DNA from: Teredinibacter turnerae T7901
Lineage (GTDB): Bacteria > Pseudomonadota > Gammaproteobacteria > Pseudomonadales > Cellvibrionaceae
DNA length: 64,000 nucleotides
Direction of reading: 5' to 3'
NCBI RefSeq assembly: GCF_000023025.1
Contig: NC_012997.1
Coordinates: 4,585,125 to 4,649,124 of the forward strand
Shown: piece by piece, positions 1 through 9,072 of the stretch
Position numbering within the stretch: position 1 is the first letter of the stretch
Layout of the letters: every line of letters starts with the position of its first letter
The notes under the pieces: model-generated
What the model saw: only the letters and a program-made list of their open reading frames with translations
Told to the model about the DNA's origin: nothing
The model's database searches: none
Translations under genes and position numbers: made by a program

Positions 1-872
1 TCCTTATATTCTGCGACTCTGATCGCCCCCTTATTCAAATACTTCTCTGGCCACTTTAGTGATGGATTTTTAAAGCAGCTTTCGAGGATAAATAGTTTTC
101 TATTCTGGTTGAGAGCAGCCCTTGCTTGGTATAACGTCCCAGATGTGTCAGAAGCTTCGACAATGATTGTTGCTTCAGATAAAGCAGACATCGTCACGTT
201 TCGCTCCGGGAAAAAATAGCGATTTGAACGATAATCTTGCGCTGAATATCTTTTAAACGGCACCTGACTAATTATTAGATGATTTTTACGGATTTCCTCT
301 TGCAGTGACTTGTTAAACTTCGGATAGACTTCTGAGAGGGGGGTCCCAATTACTGCAATCGTTCTACCTCCATTTTCAATAGCAGTTTCGTGTGCAACGG
401 TATCCACTCCCTCTGCTAAACCAGATACCACTGTGAAGCCATCTGCAACCAAGTGCTTAACCAGCTTTCGTGTTCTCTTAACTCCATCTTCGGAGACCTT
501 TCTCGCACCGACTACAGCTATACATCGGGTGTTAATGAGATCCCACCAGCCTTGATAATAAAAAAGCTCGACGGGGTTCAACGCATCCCGTAATTTTTCT
601 GGATATTCATTCGCACCGTTTAGCCGAACCCCAAATCTTCCAAACTGAGAGGAAACCACTCTTTCAAGCAGCTCTTCTTCTATCTCAGACAGTTCCTTTT
701 GTGATACCAGCTCAGAAGGAAGAACTCCCGGAGAACTTCTGAATTTGTCGGCTATTGTTTTGAACGTCGCACCTTTTTCCATCCAAAGTGATTCGTAGGC
801 CGCCATCTCTTTTAAAGGAGAAACGGGCTTCCTAGTGAATTCGGAGCTATCAAAGTTAAGAGATCTACTCAT
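1..872 (-). CDS. DprA-like DNA-processing protein (3' end cut by window edge)
   Basis: About 290 codons are visible from the ATG at 870-872; the C-terminus lies beyond position 1. The middle carries Rossmann-fold SMF/DprA signatures in order: VVGARKVSEDG, then VSGLAEGVDTVAHETA followed by GGRTIAVIGTPLSEVYP, then FPERN and a SEATIIVEASDTSGTLYQA stretch. In true DprA the glycine-rich and ERN regions bind single-stranded DNA and load RecA during transformation. The first ~90 residues differ from the usual DprA N-terminus, and the gene lies in transposon cargo rather than beside smf/topA-type housekeeping genes. I therefore read it as an accessory DprA/SLOG-superfamily protein, as found in defence islands and mobile elements. 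Fold confidence is high; the role is unknown. Confidence 0.8.
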   Translation of the reverse strand, partial: MSRSLNFDSSEFTRKPVSPLKEMAAYESLWMEKGATFKTIADKFRSSPGVLPSELVSQKELSEIEEELLERVVSSQFGRFGVRLNGANEYPEKLRDALNPVELFYYQGWWDLINTRCIAVVGARKVSEDGVKRTRKLVKHLVADGFTVVSGLAEGVDTVAHETAIENGGRTIAVIGTPLSEVYPKFNKSLQEEIRKNHLIISQVPFKRYSAQDYRSNRYFFPERNVTMSALSEATIIVEASDTSGTLYQARAALNQNRKLFILESCFKNPSLKWPEKYLNKGAIRVAEYK

Positions 873-1445
873 ATTTATTTAAATTTCGCCGTTTTGTACC
901 CTATCAGGCTTGTAATCTACGATAACGATACTAAAAAGTAGTCCGCTTTACCCACTTCCGCTATATGCAACTGATTATCATTATATCTGCTCGATTGCCA
1001 GATGCACCATCAGCGAATATACATCGATAACTTAGATAGCTAAGCATATAAATACACGACTTAAAACTAAAGACTTAGTTAAACATACTAACACGGTCGC
1101 AGCTGCACATAATTTAGCCAGGCACACTGGGAATAGGGTCCTTTCAATACGTTCGTCAGATCACATGAGGCATGAGCCCTCCACCGATATATACAGACAA
1201 CCAAAGATCACCCTGCGCGCCAATTTCCGGCCGATCATCCAATTGCCCCCCATTAACCTCACACAAATCTGACATTTTCAGCATTATTTAGCCATTATCG
1301 CTAAGCCCACGCTAGCTAATAGAAAGGATCCCTCAAATGAAAAACGATGACTTTATCGAACCACAACCACCGGATCGAGTTTTACGTCGCCCGTTAAAGG
1401 TCTTGTTGGTTTTATAAACAGCGTTCACTCTTCCATAACACAAAA
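873..1445. other. Gene-poor stretch inside transposon cargo
   Basis: No convincing gene of normal size. A mini-ORF at 1337-1417 (+) would encode 26 residues (MKNDDFIEPQPPDRVLRR...) after a GGA-containing spacer. Its abrupt stop suggests the 5' remnant of a deleted gene rather than a functional peptide. The rest is AT-rich and presumably contains the promoter of the leftward DprA-like gene. Confidence 0.4.
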
Positions 1446-2027
1446 TCATCCAAAACTTTCAATTAAATTTTTATCAAAGGCTAAACCTTTTAAACCAAAC
1501 TCCTCGATCGCTGTTTTGAACAAATCGCCAGCGAAAAGCGTTTTCCCCTTTTCAAGCTTTGATTTAAAAACAACTTGGGAGGTATTTTCTGGAGCTGTCG
1601 CCAGTTTGTTCACCCAAAGTTCGATATCACCATCGACTTCTACCTCAGACGCCTCTCGGTCGTCGACTCCAACACTCAGACAATTGAACAGCTGATACTC
1701 TTCATCCCCGACGAGAAGCGGCAAGAACTCCCCATCATTTCGAAGCGCGTCTTCAAGTAAACGAAATGCCTTAGGAGAAAGAATCAAAGTAGCCCCAACC
1801 CAAGGACAGAGGTCTGGAATATCTTTATCCTGATCATCCGCTTCGTCATAGAACTGAGCCCTTATCGGTTGCCACCAATCACTCATCGCTGTATTAAGCT
1901 CGAAAAAGCGAGTCACCGCATCTAGGGGGACATCGTCCGGAGAGTAGCGCGCAATGTCCATGACATCGAATTCCAGTTCTCGGTAAAACGGATCTGTAGC
2001 ACGTCTGATTGCGTAAATATTGTTCAT
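1446..2027 (-). CDS. DUF1629/Imm11-type immunity protein (predicted)
   Basis: A 193-residue soluble acidic protein with no signal peptide or membrane segment. The middle, LILSPKAFRLLEDALRNDG then EFLPL and YQLFNCLSV, and the C-terminal block (FAGDLFKTAIEEFGLKGLAFD) follow the pattern of DUF1629 proteins. These are used as immunity proteins (Imm11-like) in polymorphic toxin systems. Its start overlaps the stop of the upstream AHH nuclease gene by 4 bp (ATGA), so the two are translationally coupled, toxin first and antidote second. The expected job is direct binding and neutralisation of the AHH nuclease. Family assignment is by pattern recall and pairing, not by a search. Confidence 0.65.
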   Translation of the reverse strand: MNNIYAIRRATDPFYRELEFDVMDIARYSPDDVPLDAVTRFFELNTAMSDWWQPIRAQFYDEADDQDKDIPDLCPWVGATLILSPKAFRLLEDALRNDGEFLPLLVGDEEYQLFNCLSVGVDDREASEVEVDGDIELWVNKLATAPENTSQVVFKSKLEKGKTLFAGDLFKTAIEEFGLKGLAFDKNLIESFG

Positions 2028-2752
2028 GATCGAAGCGCCCTCATTTTCGCGAAAGCACCCTTTGGCTCATTTTGTTGTAGGAGTCGCCCGATAACCTGAA
2101 GTTGCGTTTTAATCACATCCCGGCTCGGTAGAGTGCTTATCCGACCGGCAACAAGCTTTTCATACTCTCGCGTATGGTAGGTCAGATGACCACGCGAGTT
2201 CGGCATCGAATAGTGAGGGGTATAGTCGTCTTTGTGAAGCAGGTACACTCCATTAGCAGGGTCATTAATCCTTACGCCATGGGAATGCATGTGAATACGG
2301 GTATTGCGAATGAGATTTTTTTCCCAGCGTCCGCTACCAGGGCAGATATGGTGAGCTGTGTGCTGCGAACTGGGTTTTGGCACACCCTCGGCACGCATGT
2401 ACATCTCTAAATCGTCCGTAGGATGGTGTTCTTCCGTCAACATTACATCTCTCGCGTGTATCGCCGTCTTTTTATCTTTGCTCACAACTTTACTCTCGAG
2501 CTTGCGGTATTCCTCTAATTGCTCGTACAAGCCGGCTAATGTTGCCAGCTGTTGTCGCTCCATTGCCAGGTAAGCTAGGGCGCTCTTGCGCGCTTCCTCT
2601 TTTTTTGGATCTACTGAATTATCGTAATGCTCGTTGGCGAGCTGTTGTTGTTCGTCAATGTTTTCCTGGAAGCGCCTCATCGCCGCTTCTAGCGGTGAGA
2701 GCTCATGATCAAATTGTGTGATTCTTACCCCATTTCTGTATTCCAGCTTCAT
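2024..2752 (-). CDS. AHH-family nuclease toxin (predicted)
   Basis: 242 residues from the ATG at 2750-2752. This start has a clear AAGGAG nine bases upstream (complement of 2762-2767); an in-frame ATG at 2809 has no ribosome site. The N-terminal ~110 residues are Glu/Gln/Lys-rich and probably coiled-coil. Residues ~131-170 carry the AHH signature (TAHHICPGSG, with Ala-His-His at about 133-135, then RNTRIHMHSHG), typical of the HNH/ENDO VII-like AHH nucleases of polymorphic toxins. There is no signal peptide and no large delivery domain, so this may be an orphan toxin used intracellularly, for example in abortive defence or element maintenance, rather than a secreted effector. The coupled downstream gene looks like its immunity partner. 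Confidence 0.65.
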   Translation of the reverse strand: MKLEYRNGVRITQFDHELSPLEAAMRRFQENIDEQQQLANEHYDNSVDPKKEEARKSALAYLAMERQQLATLAGLYEQLEEYRKLESKVVSKDKKTAIHARDVMLTEEHHPTDDLEMYMRAEGVPKPSSQHTAHHICPGSGRWEKNLIRNTRIHMHSHGVRINDPANGVYLLHKDDYTPHYSMPNSRGHLTYHTREYEKLVAGRISTLPSRDVIKTQLQVIGRLLQQNEPKGAFAKMRALRS

Positions 2753-3181
2753 GTTGAAGCACTCCTTGAATGATCTATGGATGTTTTTAAAGGCAGAATG
2801 ATACTCCATTGAAGAGATTATGCCGAAGTTGTGACAGCAATCTCACTGGTGTTACTGTGCTCCCAAGCTACATCAGAGAATGTCTTTCCAACAACCGACA
2901 GCATGACGAACCTACTTCTCCAAAGAAAAACATTGTCTGAGCAGATCCTCTCAGAATTACTTCATCAGCTTCGCTCGCCCCGAGAGCTGTATGCTCAAAC
3001 GTGCGGTAAATCTGACGGAATTCTTTAGATTTAAGAGGGCCTGTGCCGGAAAATAGCTCCGATGATTAGAGCAAAGGCATTGCCATACCTGGTTATGCAT
3101 ATCGCCAATATTAGCTAATATCTATTATGAATAACGGTATGGTAGTAATAAACTATATATTATTCGCTACAATAGGTTGCT
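2753..3181. other. Intergenic region upstream of the toxin-immunity pair
   Basis: No supported gene; short open frames here lack ribosome sites. The stretch becomes strongly AT-rich after 3100 and contains a perfect 14-bp palindrome, ATATTAGCTAATAT, at 3108-3121. This could be an operator or part of a promoter for the leftward toxin operon. No intrinsic terminator was recognised downstream of the XRE gene that ends at 3182. Confidence 0.4.
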
Positions 3182-3412
3182 TTAATCAAAAAAATCTAGG
3201 GCTTCATGGGGATCGATTTCGAGCGCACGGCAGTACTGAACGAATTCATACACATCTAAGCGCCGCTCCATCCATTCGACTTTTTGCACAAACGAGTGTG
3301 GTTCGTCAATTTTCGATGCCAATTCTCGCATGCTCCAGCCGTGGGCTAGCCGAGCGTGTTTAAGCCATTCAACGAGTCTTCGATAGTCATGGGAGGAAAT
3401 GGCTTTTTGCAT
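3182..3412 (-). CDS. Small XRE/Cro-type HTH regulator
   Basis: 76 residues from the ATG at 3410-3412, which starts two bases beyond a near-perfect operator. The sequence LVEWLKHARLAHGWSMRELASKI followed by SFVQKVEWMERRLDVYEFVQYCRAL and DPHEALDFF is a minimal Xre-type helix-turn-helix with no effector domain. An in-frame start at 3448 would run through both inverted repeats and is less likely. It is divergent from the zinc-ribbon membrane gene at 3497. The twin inverted repeats between the two genes are the obvious candidate binding sites, implying autoregulation plus control of that gene. Confidence 0.8.
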   Translation of the reverse strand: MQKAISSHDYRRLVEWLKHARLAHGWSMRELASKIDEPHSFVQKVEWMERRLDVYEFVQYCRALEIDPHEALDFFD

Positions 3413-3413
3413 C

Positions 3414-3457
3414 GTACCTATTATTGGTACAATATGCAATGTACCCAAAAAAGGTAC
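3414..3457. promoter_or_regulatory. Twin operator: two GTACC-N7-GGTAC inverted repeats
   Basis: Two identical-architecture palindromes: GTACC at 3414-3418 with GGTAC at 3426-3430, and GTACC at 3441-3445 with GGTAC at 3453-3457. Their centres are 27 bp apart. They occupy the divergent promoter between the XRE gene and the zinc-ribbon protein, as expected for an autoregulated Cro-like switch. Confidence 0.7.
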
Positions 3458-3496
3458 AGGCTCCTAAAACTTCGTCAACCTCATAAGGATCTAGTC

Positions 3497-3856
3497 GTGG
3501 CGAAAAAATTCGAAGATCAGCCACATGATGGCGTCTGTGGCCATTGCAAATCACCAGTACCTTTATCTGCCGCAGTGTGCGCCCAATGTGGAGCACGCTG
3601 GGGAACATCCCTTGGCTACTCAAAGCAGCAGATTTATGACACCGCGCTATTCAAAGCTAAGTGGTGCGGTATCATTTGCGCTGCGATCCTCATATTTTTC
3701 GTTGCCACCGCGCTTATACAGTCGCCTTGGGTAGCTCTTGCGGCCGTTCTCGCTGTGGTACCCGGTATACCGGTTTTAGGGACCGGCATTGGCAATCTCA
3801 TCAACATGCGCAAAGCGGCAAAAGCCCACATCACCTGGTGGCGAGCGACACAATAA
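3497..3856 (+). CDS. Zinc-ribbon protein with two membrane segments
   Basis: 119 residues if translation starts at the GTG at 3497, which has AAGGA (in AAGGAT) seven to eight bases upstream. The frame is open further back, but that would cross the twin operators. Residues ~13-34 form a zinc ribbon (CGHCKSPVPLSAAVCAQCG: two CxxC pairs). Two hydrophobic segments follow (IICAAILIFFVATALI and WVALAAVLAVVPGIPVLGTGI), then a short basic tail. It would be an inner-membrane protein with a cytoplasmic metal-binding head. It is divergent from, and probably repressed by, the small XRE protein. Function unknown; a regulated membrane-acting partner in a cargo module is possible. Confidence 0.55.
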   Translation: MAKKFEDQPHDGVCGHCKSPVPLSAAVCAQCGARWGTSLGYSKQQIYDTALFKAKWCGIICAAILIFFVATALIQSPWVALAAVLAVVPGIPVLGTGIGNLINMRKAAKAHITWWRATQ

Positions 3857-3890
3857 CGCTCAAGGCTTGGTGCAGTCGACAGATTAATCT

Positions 3891-5258
3891 TTAGTCGCCC
3901 CCTGGCCAGAGTGACTTATAAACATCCTGAAACGCACCCAGCAAGTGCTTCACATCTTCCCGTCGCAAGTCAGAAGGCAGCATATAGTTCAGATCGCGTA
4001 GTTTCCTCTCACTTGGATATACTCCCACCCTCGCCAAGCTGAATATCCCTTCCACCAGCTTTTCCAATCGTGCTTGATGCTGATTCCGCCAAACCGTCTT
4101 TTCCCACGCTGACCGCCGCGCTGTAAGTATCGAATACTCCTCTGGAAAGTTATAGCGTATTGTCGATGTTCGTATATTGAACCTTGATGCGATGTGGCTC
4201 ACCCTAATAGGAATTGTAGCGCTCGTAGTCAACGCTGACTGTAATGCCTTTAACAAATCAGTTCGCTTTCGCTTCGTTAGCTTCGACATGTCTATATATT
4301 TTTCACGAGGATGTGTCTTCCAATTTTCACTGCAGGTGAGAATATCTCGGTCAAAGAACAACTTATCGGGAGGAATATCGAGCCGGTAACAGATATCCAA
4401 AATACTTGGAAGATACGGTCGTTTCTCTTTATTAATTAAACGACGTAACATCCGGGTATCGCACTGCACCAGCTTACTAAACTCAAGAACTGTTATTTTC
4501 TGCGTTTCTAGAATACGTGTCAGGGCGTTGGATACTACATCGCTGGTAATTATTATTCTATTTTTAGTAACTTTATGGATAAGCGCATAGACCGCATGCG
4601 ACAACCATAGCTCATGACTTGTAAAATTTTCATCCTGGCTGCTTGGTTTATCGTGAAACAATACTCGTCCGCACTTGTCGCAAACATGTAGCCTTGGAAA
4701 CCATCCAAATATATTCTTTTCCGCTCCGCACACTGTGCAGCTGTCCTGAAGCTTAATTCTGTGTATCGCACAAACTCGCGTTTGTTGAAGCGTCCAGTAC
4801 AGCCTTTGGTAAGGCGACCGACCTTTTTCATTGTCTTCATGCCAGCACAATGGGCACCAAACCATGCTCTCTCTTAATACGCCGTGCGCATGATAATCAC
4901 ATAGGAACTCAATAGGCGTTAGAGTTAAAAAACGACCATCTATTTTTCCTTCGGAGGCCATAGAAACAGACTGCGCCGCCCTGACAGCGAGAAGATTGTA
5001 GCCATTCAATGTATGCGAATACCTCGGATGCAGAGGTTTTACCGATCCATCGGGCAACATCGAGGCCTGGAGGCGTGTCAGATACCCGAATGCCCCTTCA
5101 GATATCTGCTCCGCCTGTCGACTGAGATAACTAGAAATTGATTCGATGTCGCCGGTTCCTTCACCAGATACAGGTAACGGTAAAAAATAAGGATATCGCT
5201 CTCGCTTTAAGGATATGCGGCACGTCGGCGCCGCATCGATTTTCGTTAAATCAATCAT
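3891..5258 (-). CDS. tniQ: TniQ/TnsD-family target-selection protein
   Basis: 455 residues from the ATG at 5256-5258, inside the ATGATTGA overlap with the tnsC stop. Upstream in-frame ATGs (to 5357) would overlap tnsC by about 100 bp. The N-terminus has the TniQ pattern YFLPLPVSGEGTGDIESISS then YLSRQAEQ. The zinc-binding part follows: CPLCWHEDN, then RVCAIHRIKLQDSCTVCG, then CDKCGR. The C-terminal half contains HTH-like stretches (FSKLVQCDTRMLRRLI), as in TnsD-type proteins. In Tn7-like elements TniQ/TnsD binds an attachment site and recruits TnsC. With only one TniQ visible and no Cas genes, target choice is probably by direct DNA recognition. It is the last gene of the leftward operon. Confidence 0.85.
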   Translation of the reverse strand: MIDLTKIDAAPTCRISLKRERYPYFLPLPVSGEGTGDIESISSYLSRQAEQISEGAFGYLTRLQASMLPDGSVKPLHPRYSHTLNGYNLLAVRAAQSVSMASEGKIDGRFLTLTPIEFLCDYHAHGVLRESMVWCPLCWHEDNEKGRSPYQRLYWTLQQTRVCAIHRIKLQDSCTVCGAEKNIFGWFPRLHVCDKCGRVLFHDKPSSQDENFTSHELWLSHAVYALIHKVTKNRIIITSDVVSNALTRILETQKITVLEFSKLVQCDTRMLRRLINKEKRPYLPSILDICYRLDIPPDKLFFDRDILTCSENWKTHPREKYIDMSKLTKRKRTDLLKALQSALTTSATIPIRVSHIASRFNIRTSTIRYNFPEEYSILTARRSAWEKTVWRNQHQARLEKLVEGIFSLARVGVYPSERKLRDLNYMLPSDLRREDVKHLLGAFQDVYKSLWPGGD

Positions 5259-6333
5259 CGTGTACAGGGTACCTTCTCGGTGAAGATTTTCCCGGCCGAG
5301 TATTGCGCGACTTTGTGGGTCGACTAAAATCCATATCATATTGATAGGGGTCTGCAATCACTTCATCTGGATTGAAAGCTTCCTGCGCGGCATCATAAAA
5401 TGCCTCAAAGTTTTTTATCGCCTTTTCCATTGTTGTCAAGCGATCTCGGGAAGCACGATGCTTTCTCCATATTCCTAGGGTTACTTGATCGACTCCTTTA
5501 TCCAAACAATAGCTTATGCAGTCATGAATCCAGCTAACCAACATCCCTGGGCAACCTAGTGTATGATTGTAAATAAATAAAAAATCGTTATTTATCTTTT
5601 CATCCATTTTGATGTTGAGTGACTCGACTAAACCCTTGTAAAAGCTCGCGTAATATTCAAGATCCTCTTTAGTCTTTCTGTATCGAGGAAAGTAGATTGA
5701 TGTTACACGTCGAGATAACTGTTCATTTAGATCTAAGATACCCTCAGCCTCATGTGTACCAAATAAAATAAATTTAGTATCCATCGTATTCGCCCAATAC
5801 TTTAGTCTATTAACGTTTTCCTTTTTATCATTTTCAGACACTTGGTCCACAAAATTCTGTGCTTCATCAATAACGAGAACAATGGGCTTTAGCACATTGA
5901 TGCGTGTGCGTACCAGACGCTCCAATTGCCCGATAGTTAGTCTTGAGTTGTTACCAGGGTTCTGCCCTTTTCGACGCAGCTCGGTGACGGTGTCAAAATC
6001 AAATTTGTACTTAAAACAGTTATCACCAAGTAGCAGCAGAAGCTCCTCAAGGAAAGATCGCCAGGGAAACTTATTATTTACTTGACAAGGTGCTTCGATA
6101 ACCACCGGCTTTGCACGATTTGGCTCCCAGCCCGCGTTAAGCCGCTCACAAAGGAATGACTCGAGCCGTAGCGTGGTCCTGGTCTTTCCGGTACCCGTTG
6201 GTCCGATCACACAAAGGAATGTATCTGAACGGCCGTATTGCGCATAGGTTGAGAGAGAATCAAATACCTTTTCACCAATCATATGCTTGACGTATATTTG
6301 CTTGGCCAATACTTCCAAAATATTTTCATCCAT
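5251..6333 (-). CDS. tnsC: TnsC/TniB-type AAA+ transposition ATPase
   Basis: 360 residues. Walker A is GPTGTGKT (about residues 44-51); Walker B and sensor regions are PIVLVIDEAQNFVDQ and TKFILFGTHEAEGILD. The arginine-rich LSRRVTSIYFPRY that follows is typical of TniB/TnsC ATPases. TnsC polymerises on target DNA and bridges the target selector (TniQ) to the transposase (TnsAB). Its ATG shares one base with the tnsAB stop (TAATG) and its stop overlaps tniQ, so all three are translationally coupled. The C-terminal tail (RPTKSRNTRPGKSS) is basic and may contact TnsAB, by analogy with the TnsC tail of Tn7. Confidence 0.88.
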   Translation of the reverse strand: MDENILEVLAKQIYVKHMIGEKVFDSLSTYAQYGRSDTFLCVIGPTGTGKTRTTLRLESFLCERLNAGWEPNRAKPVVIEAPCQVNNKFPWRSFLEELLLLLGDNCFKYKFDFDTVTELRRKGQNPGNNSRLTIGQLERLVRTRINVLKPIVLVIDEAQNFVDQVSENDKKENVNRLKYWANTMDTKFILFGTHEAEGILDLNEQLSRRVTSIYFPRYRKTKEDLEYYASFYKGLVESLNIKMDEKINNDFLFIYNHTLGCPGMLVSWIHDCISYCLDKGVDQVTLGIWRKHRASRDRLTTMEKAIKNFEAFYDAAQEAFNPDEVIADPYQYDMDFSRPTKSRNTRPGKSSPRRYPVHDD

Positions 6334-8957
6334 TACTTATCCACCTCGTGAATTTCAACATCGGCGGCTTGGATACATCCGATATCAAAATTATCAGCCA
6401 ATTGATCGCCGTCTTTTATACCCTTAGCATCCAACTGTTCCGCGTTATTCTGGGAAAACAGCAACATCTCCTTCTGTTCGAGACTAGCCATGGATATACC
6501 CGGCGATGATTTTCCTTTCAAATAAAGGCGTTTCTGTTTCAAGTTACGAGCATAGACTTCGAGATGTGGATATCTGACGCCTTTGTCAAAGCACTCTCGG
6601 AGCAGCAAATCAGTCGTATTGAGCTGAACCCATATTTTGTCAATCAGCGCCCAAATAAAACGAATATCATAGGGATCGTATTTCGCACGAACTCTACGCT
6701 TTTCGCCGTGGTACCCCGGTATGCTCTTCGACAAAAGATAGTTGATATTCTTGTATTTAACCTGATTTTTAAGAATCACAATTTTTCCGTCTTTTCCTCC
6801 TTTAATATCAGGCAAAGTCGCAAAATAAAAATGTTTTTCTGATTTCACTTTTGTACCAGGCTTCTCATCAAATTGCGCAATCGATTGCTTAAATCGGTTT
6901 TCCGGTGTATCACAAATACCTGATCGGTGGACATTAGGGTAGGCAAAATAGGCGTACTCTTTTAACGCAATGAAGAAATCGTCAGGCTGCCATACCGCTA
7001 ATTTTTTTGGGTTGTGTGTTGACGACAAGCTTCGACCCAACTTTTGTAGCTGCTTATTTCCTAATAAACAATGAACGAACTCCGTTTCTGCGATTCCAAA
7101 GATACGTTCGATATTTGACCCGTGCCGAGAATAACCAACGGGTCTTCTCCGCTTGTGCATACCCAGAGTGGCTAATGTTTTGTCCATGTAGGTGCTTTCA
7201 AAATCAGGCCCTCGATCTAGCGCTATCCAGATTGGTAAAACACCGTGCCGCTTGAAACATTCCCTCAACAACATCATTGTCGCGCGGTATGAAGGTTTTT
7301 CAAAAGAGACATAGATGGCGAGAATGACACGTGAGTAGCCGTCATACATCACACTCAGATGCAAGGTACCCGGCAACACGGACCCATTTAGCTTGGAAAT
7401 AAAGCACATTTCAATGGGTGAGTGATCGATATGCGCGATTTGGAACGCGTGATCTCCGTGATAGGGAAGGCTCTGCGATAGGTCTATATCTCTCGGTTCC
7501 GGGCCTAGAGCATAGGCGGCCCGCTGACCTTGTTGTATTCGAACTCTTTCCACAAAATCACTGTATTGGGCAAAACGCTTGTAGAACGTCTTCGAGGAGG
7601 GTACCTGCAAGTATCGTGTCTCTGCTTCCCGTACAAAATCATCAAAGTATCGTTTTAATTTTGGTGGCGATTTAGTCAATGCTTTTTCGAAATACGATTC
7701 CATGAGTTTGATAACGGGCTTTGATAATCTCGCTTCTCTATTTCCACGTTTGTGAGTCTGATCAATCAATCCGATAAAACCGTCCCCATGCTGCCTAATC
7801 GCTTGCTCAAAACGAGCTTTTAAGCGACTAATCGTACGCTTACTCACCGTTTGTGTCCGAGGGTCGCCATTGAGTATAGCTTGCCGTTTTTCCGCTTCCT
7901 CGAGTCGGCGATTCGACGTTGATACAATAAGTTTCTGCGCTTCGGTTTCGTAGGAAGATAACAAAGAGCAATATATTTCTTTATCATTTATCAAACGGTA
8001 TAAATCGTCTCGCTTGAGACAGATTCTTGCTGCCCCATTAAGTAACTCAATCGACATTTCTGGATCAGCAGAAAAACGTAAAACGTTCCATTCTTTGTTA
8101 TTCCACCAGAGCTTCGACTCCCTCTCAAGTTGCATGACCTCCGTGACAGGGATTAGCTCGTGCTGCTTTTTAAGTTTTTTTAGAGCCCTTAAAGTGATAT
8201 CACAGTCATATATCCAAACGTTGTCGGGCTCAACCAGCAACTCTGCGTCGATATCGAAGAATAGCTTCGATTGAAGAACTCCAGATATAAGCTTTTTCTG
8301 CGGAAAGAGGTCGTAGAGTGACGAAAGTCTTAACCGGCTACCCAATCGACGAAGCGAATCTTTAATTTCGGCATACGTTTGTTCATCCAGTGCATCACGA
8401 TCATCCACAAAGCCAAGAAGAAAAAAGCAATTCCGAGTAAAGTTAACGCTAAAATCGGTGTCTTTAACGACTCGATGCCCAAACCCATACTTGGAGCACG
8501 CTTCTTGGGCCGGTGGAGAAATAAAATTCTCATTCTGCTTTACGTACATAGTGTCATTTGATGCAGCAAGACTAACAAGGTCTTTGAACCTCTTACATTC
8601 CACAACATATACGCACTGATTTTCAATAACTAAAAAATCAAAAATGGCTTGATAACCAACTTTCTTCCCGTTAATGAAATAAGTGATCTTAATGGCTTCA
8701 GGCTGATCCAAGTACAGCACCACCGCAGGATTGAACTCACACCAGAATAAAAACGGTCCCTCAGCATGCCTTGATTCTGAGTTAGTAGTAAATCCGTTCT
8801 TGCGAGATGCGATGGTATCGTGAACGCAGCCATAGTTGCCTTTACCCCGTCGTGCGGGCGCCATTGCCGAATAACAGCGCATCACATAAGCGATCCCCTC
8901 ACCCGGCAAGCCAAGGCGTCTTAGGTGGCGAAGTAGATCTTGCTTTTTAACAATCAT
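6333..8957 (-). CDS. tnsAB: TnsA-TnsB fusion transposase
   Basis: 874 residues from the ATG at 8955-8957, preceded by GAGGAG at a 7-base spacing; an in-frame extension to 9035 is Cys/Trp-rich and lacks a ribosome site. The N-terminal ~250 residues resemble the TnsA endonuclease, with acidic/Lys residues at about E74 (LFWCEF), D107 (IFDFLV) and E120-x-K122 (VECKRF). The rest is a TnsB/TniA retroviral-type integrase: HTH-like DNA-binding regions, then DDE candidates D511 (HIDHSP), D581 (ALDRGPDF) and E617 (SNIERIFG), followed by a basic C-terminus. TnsA cuts the 5' ends and TnsB the 3' ends, so one polypeptide would give cut-and-paste excision. Fusions of this kind are known in several Tn7-like groups. 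Confidence 0.85.
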   Translation of the reverse strand: MIVKKQDLLRHLRRLGLPGEGIAYVMRCYSAMAPARRGKGNYGCVHDTIASRKNGFTTNSESRHAEGPFLFWCEFNPAVVLYLDQPEAIKITYFINGKKVGYQAIFDFLVIENQCVYVVECKRFKDLVSLAASNDTMYVKQNENFISPPAQEACSKYGFGHRVVKDTDFSVNFTRNCFFLLGFVDDRDALDEQTYAEIKDSLRRLGSRLRLSSLYDLFPQKKLISGVLQSKLFFDIDAELLVEPDNVWIYDCDITLRALKKLKKQHELIPVTEVMQLERESKLWWNNKEWNVLRFSADPEMSIELLNGAARICLKRDDLYRLINDKEIYCSLLSSYETEAQKLIVSTSNRRLEEAEKRQAILNGDPRTQTVSKRTISRLKARFEQAIRQHGDGFIGLIDQTHKRGNREARLSKPVIKLMESYFEKALTKSPPKLKRYFDDFVREAETRYLQVPSSKTFYKRFAQYSDFVERVRIQQGQRAAYALGPEPRDIDLSQSLPYHGDHAFQIAHIDHSPIEMCFISKLNGSVLPGTLHLSVMYDGYSRVILAIYVSFEKPSYRATMMLLRECFKRHGVLPIWIALDRGPDFESTYMDKTLATLGMHKRRRPVGYSRHGSNIERIFGIAETEFVHCLLGNKQLQKLGRSLSSTHNPKKLAVWQPDDFFIALKEYAYFAYPNVHRSGICDTPENRFKQSIAQFDEKPGTKVKSEKHFYFATLPDIKGGKDGKIVILKNQVKYKNINYLLSKSIPGYHGEKRRVRAKYDPYDIRFIWALIDKIWVQLNTTDLLLRECFDKGVRYPHLEVYARNLKQKRLYLKGKSSPGISMASLEQKEMLLFSQNNAEQLDAKGIKDGDQLADNFDIGCIQAADVEIHEVDK

Positions 8958-9072
8958 ATTGAGTCTCCTCACTGCACATGCATGAGTATTCCAGCGGTGA
9001 AAAACACAGGCGCAAGGGCCCCCTAAGCCCCGCATGTTGTAAACAGCGCCATATTCAGGGTGTAGGAATACT

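Noticed and set aside
2831..3028. 65-codon plus-strand frame upstream of the toxin
   Set aside because: No ribosome site and no motif; probably promoter region of the toxin operon.
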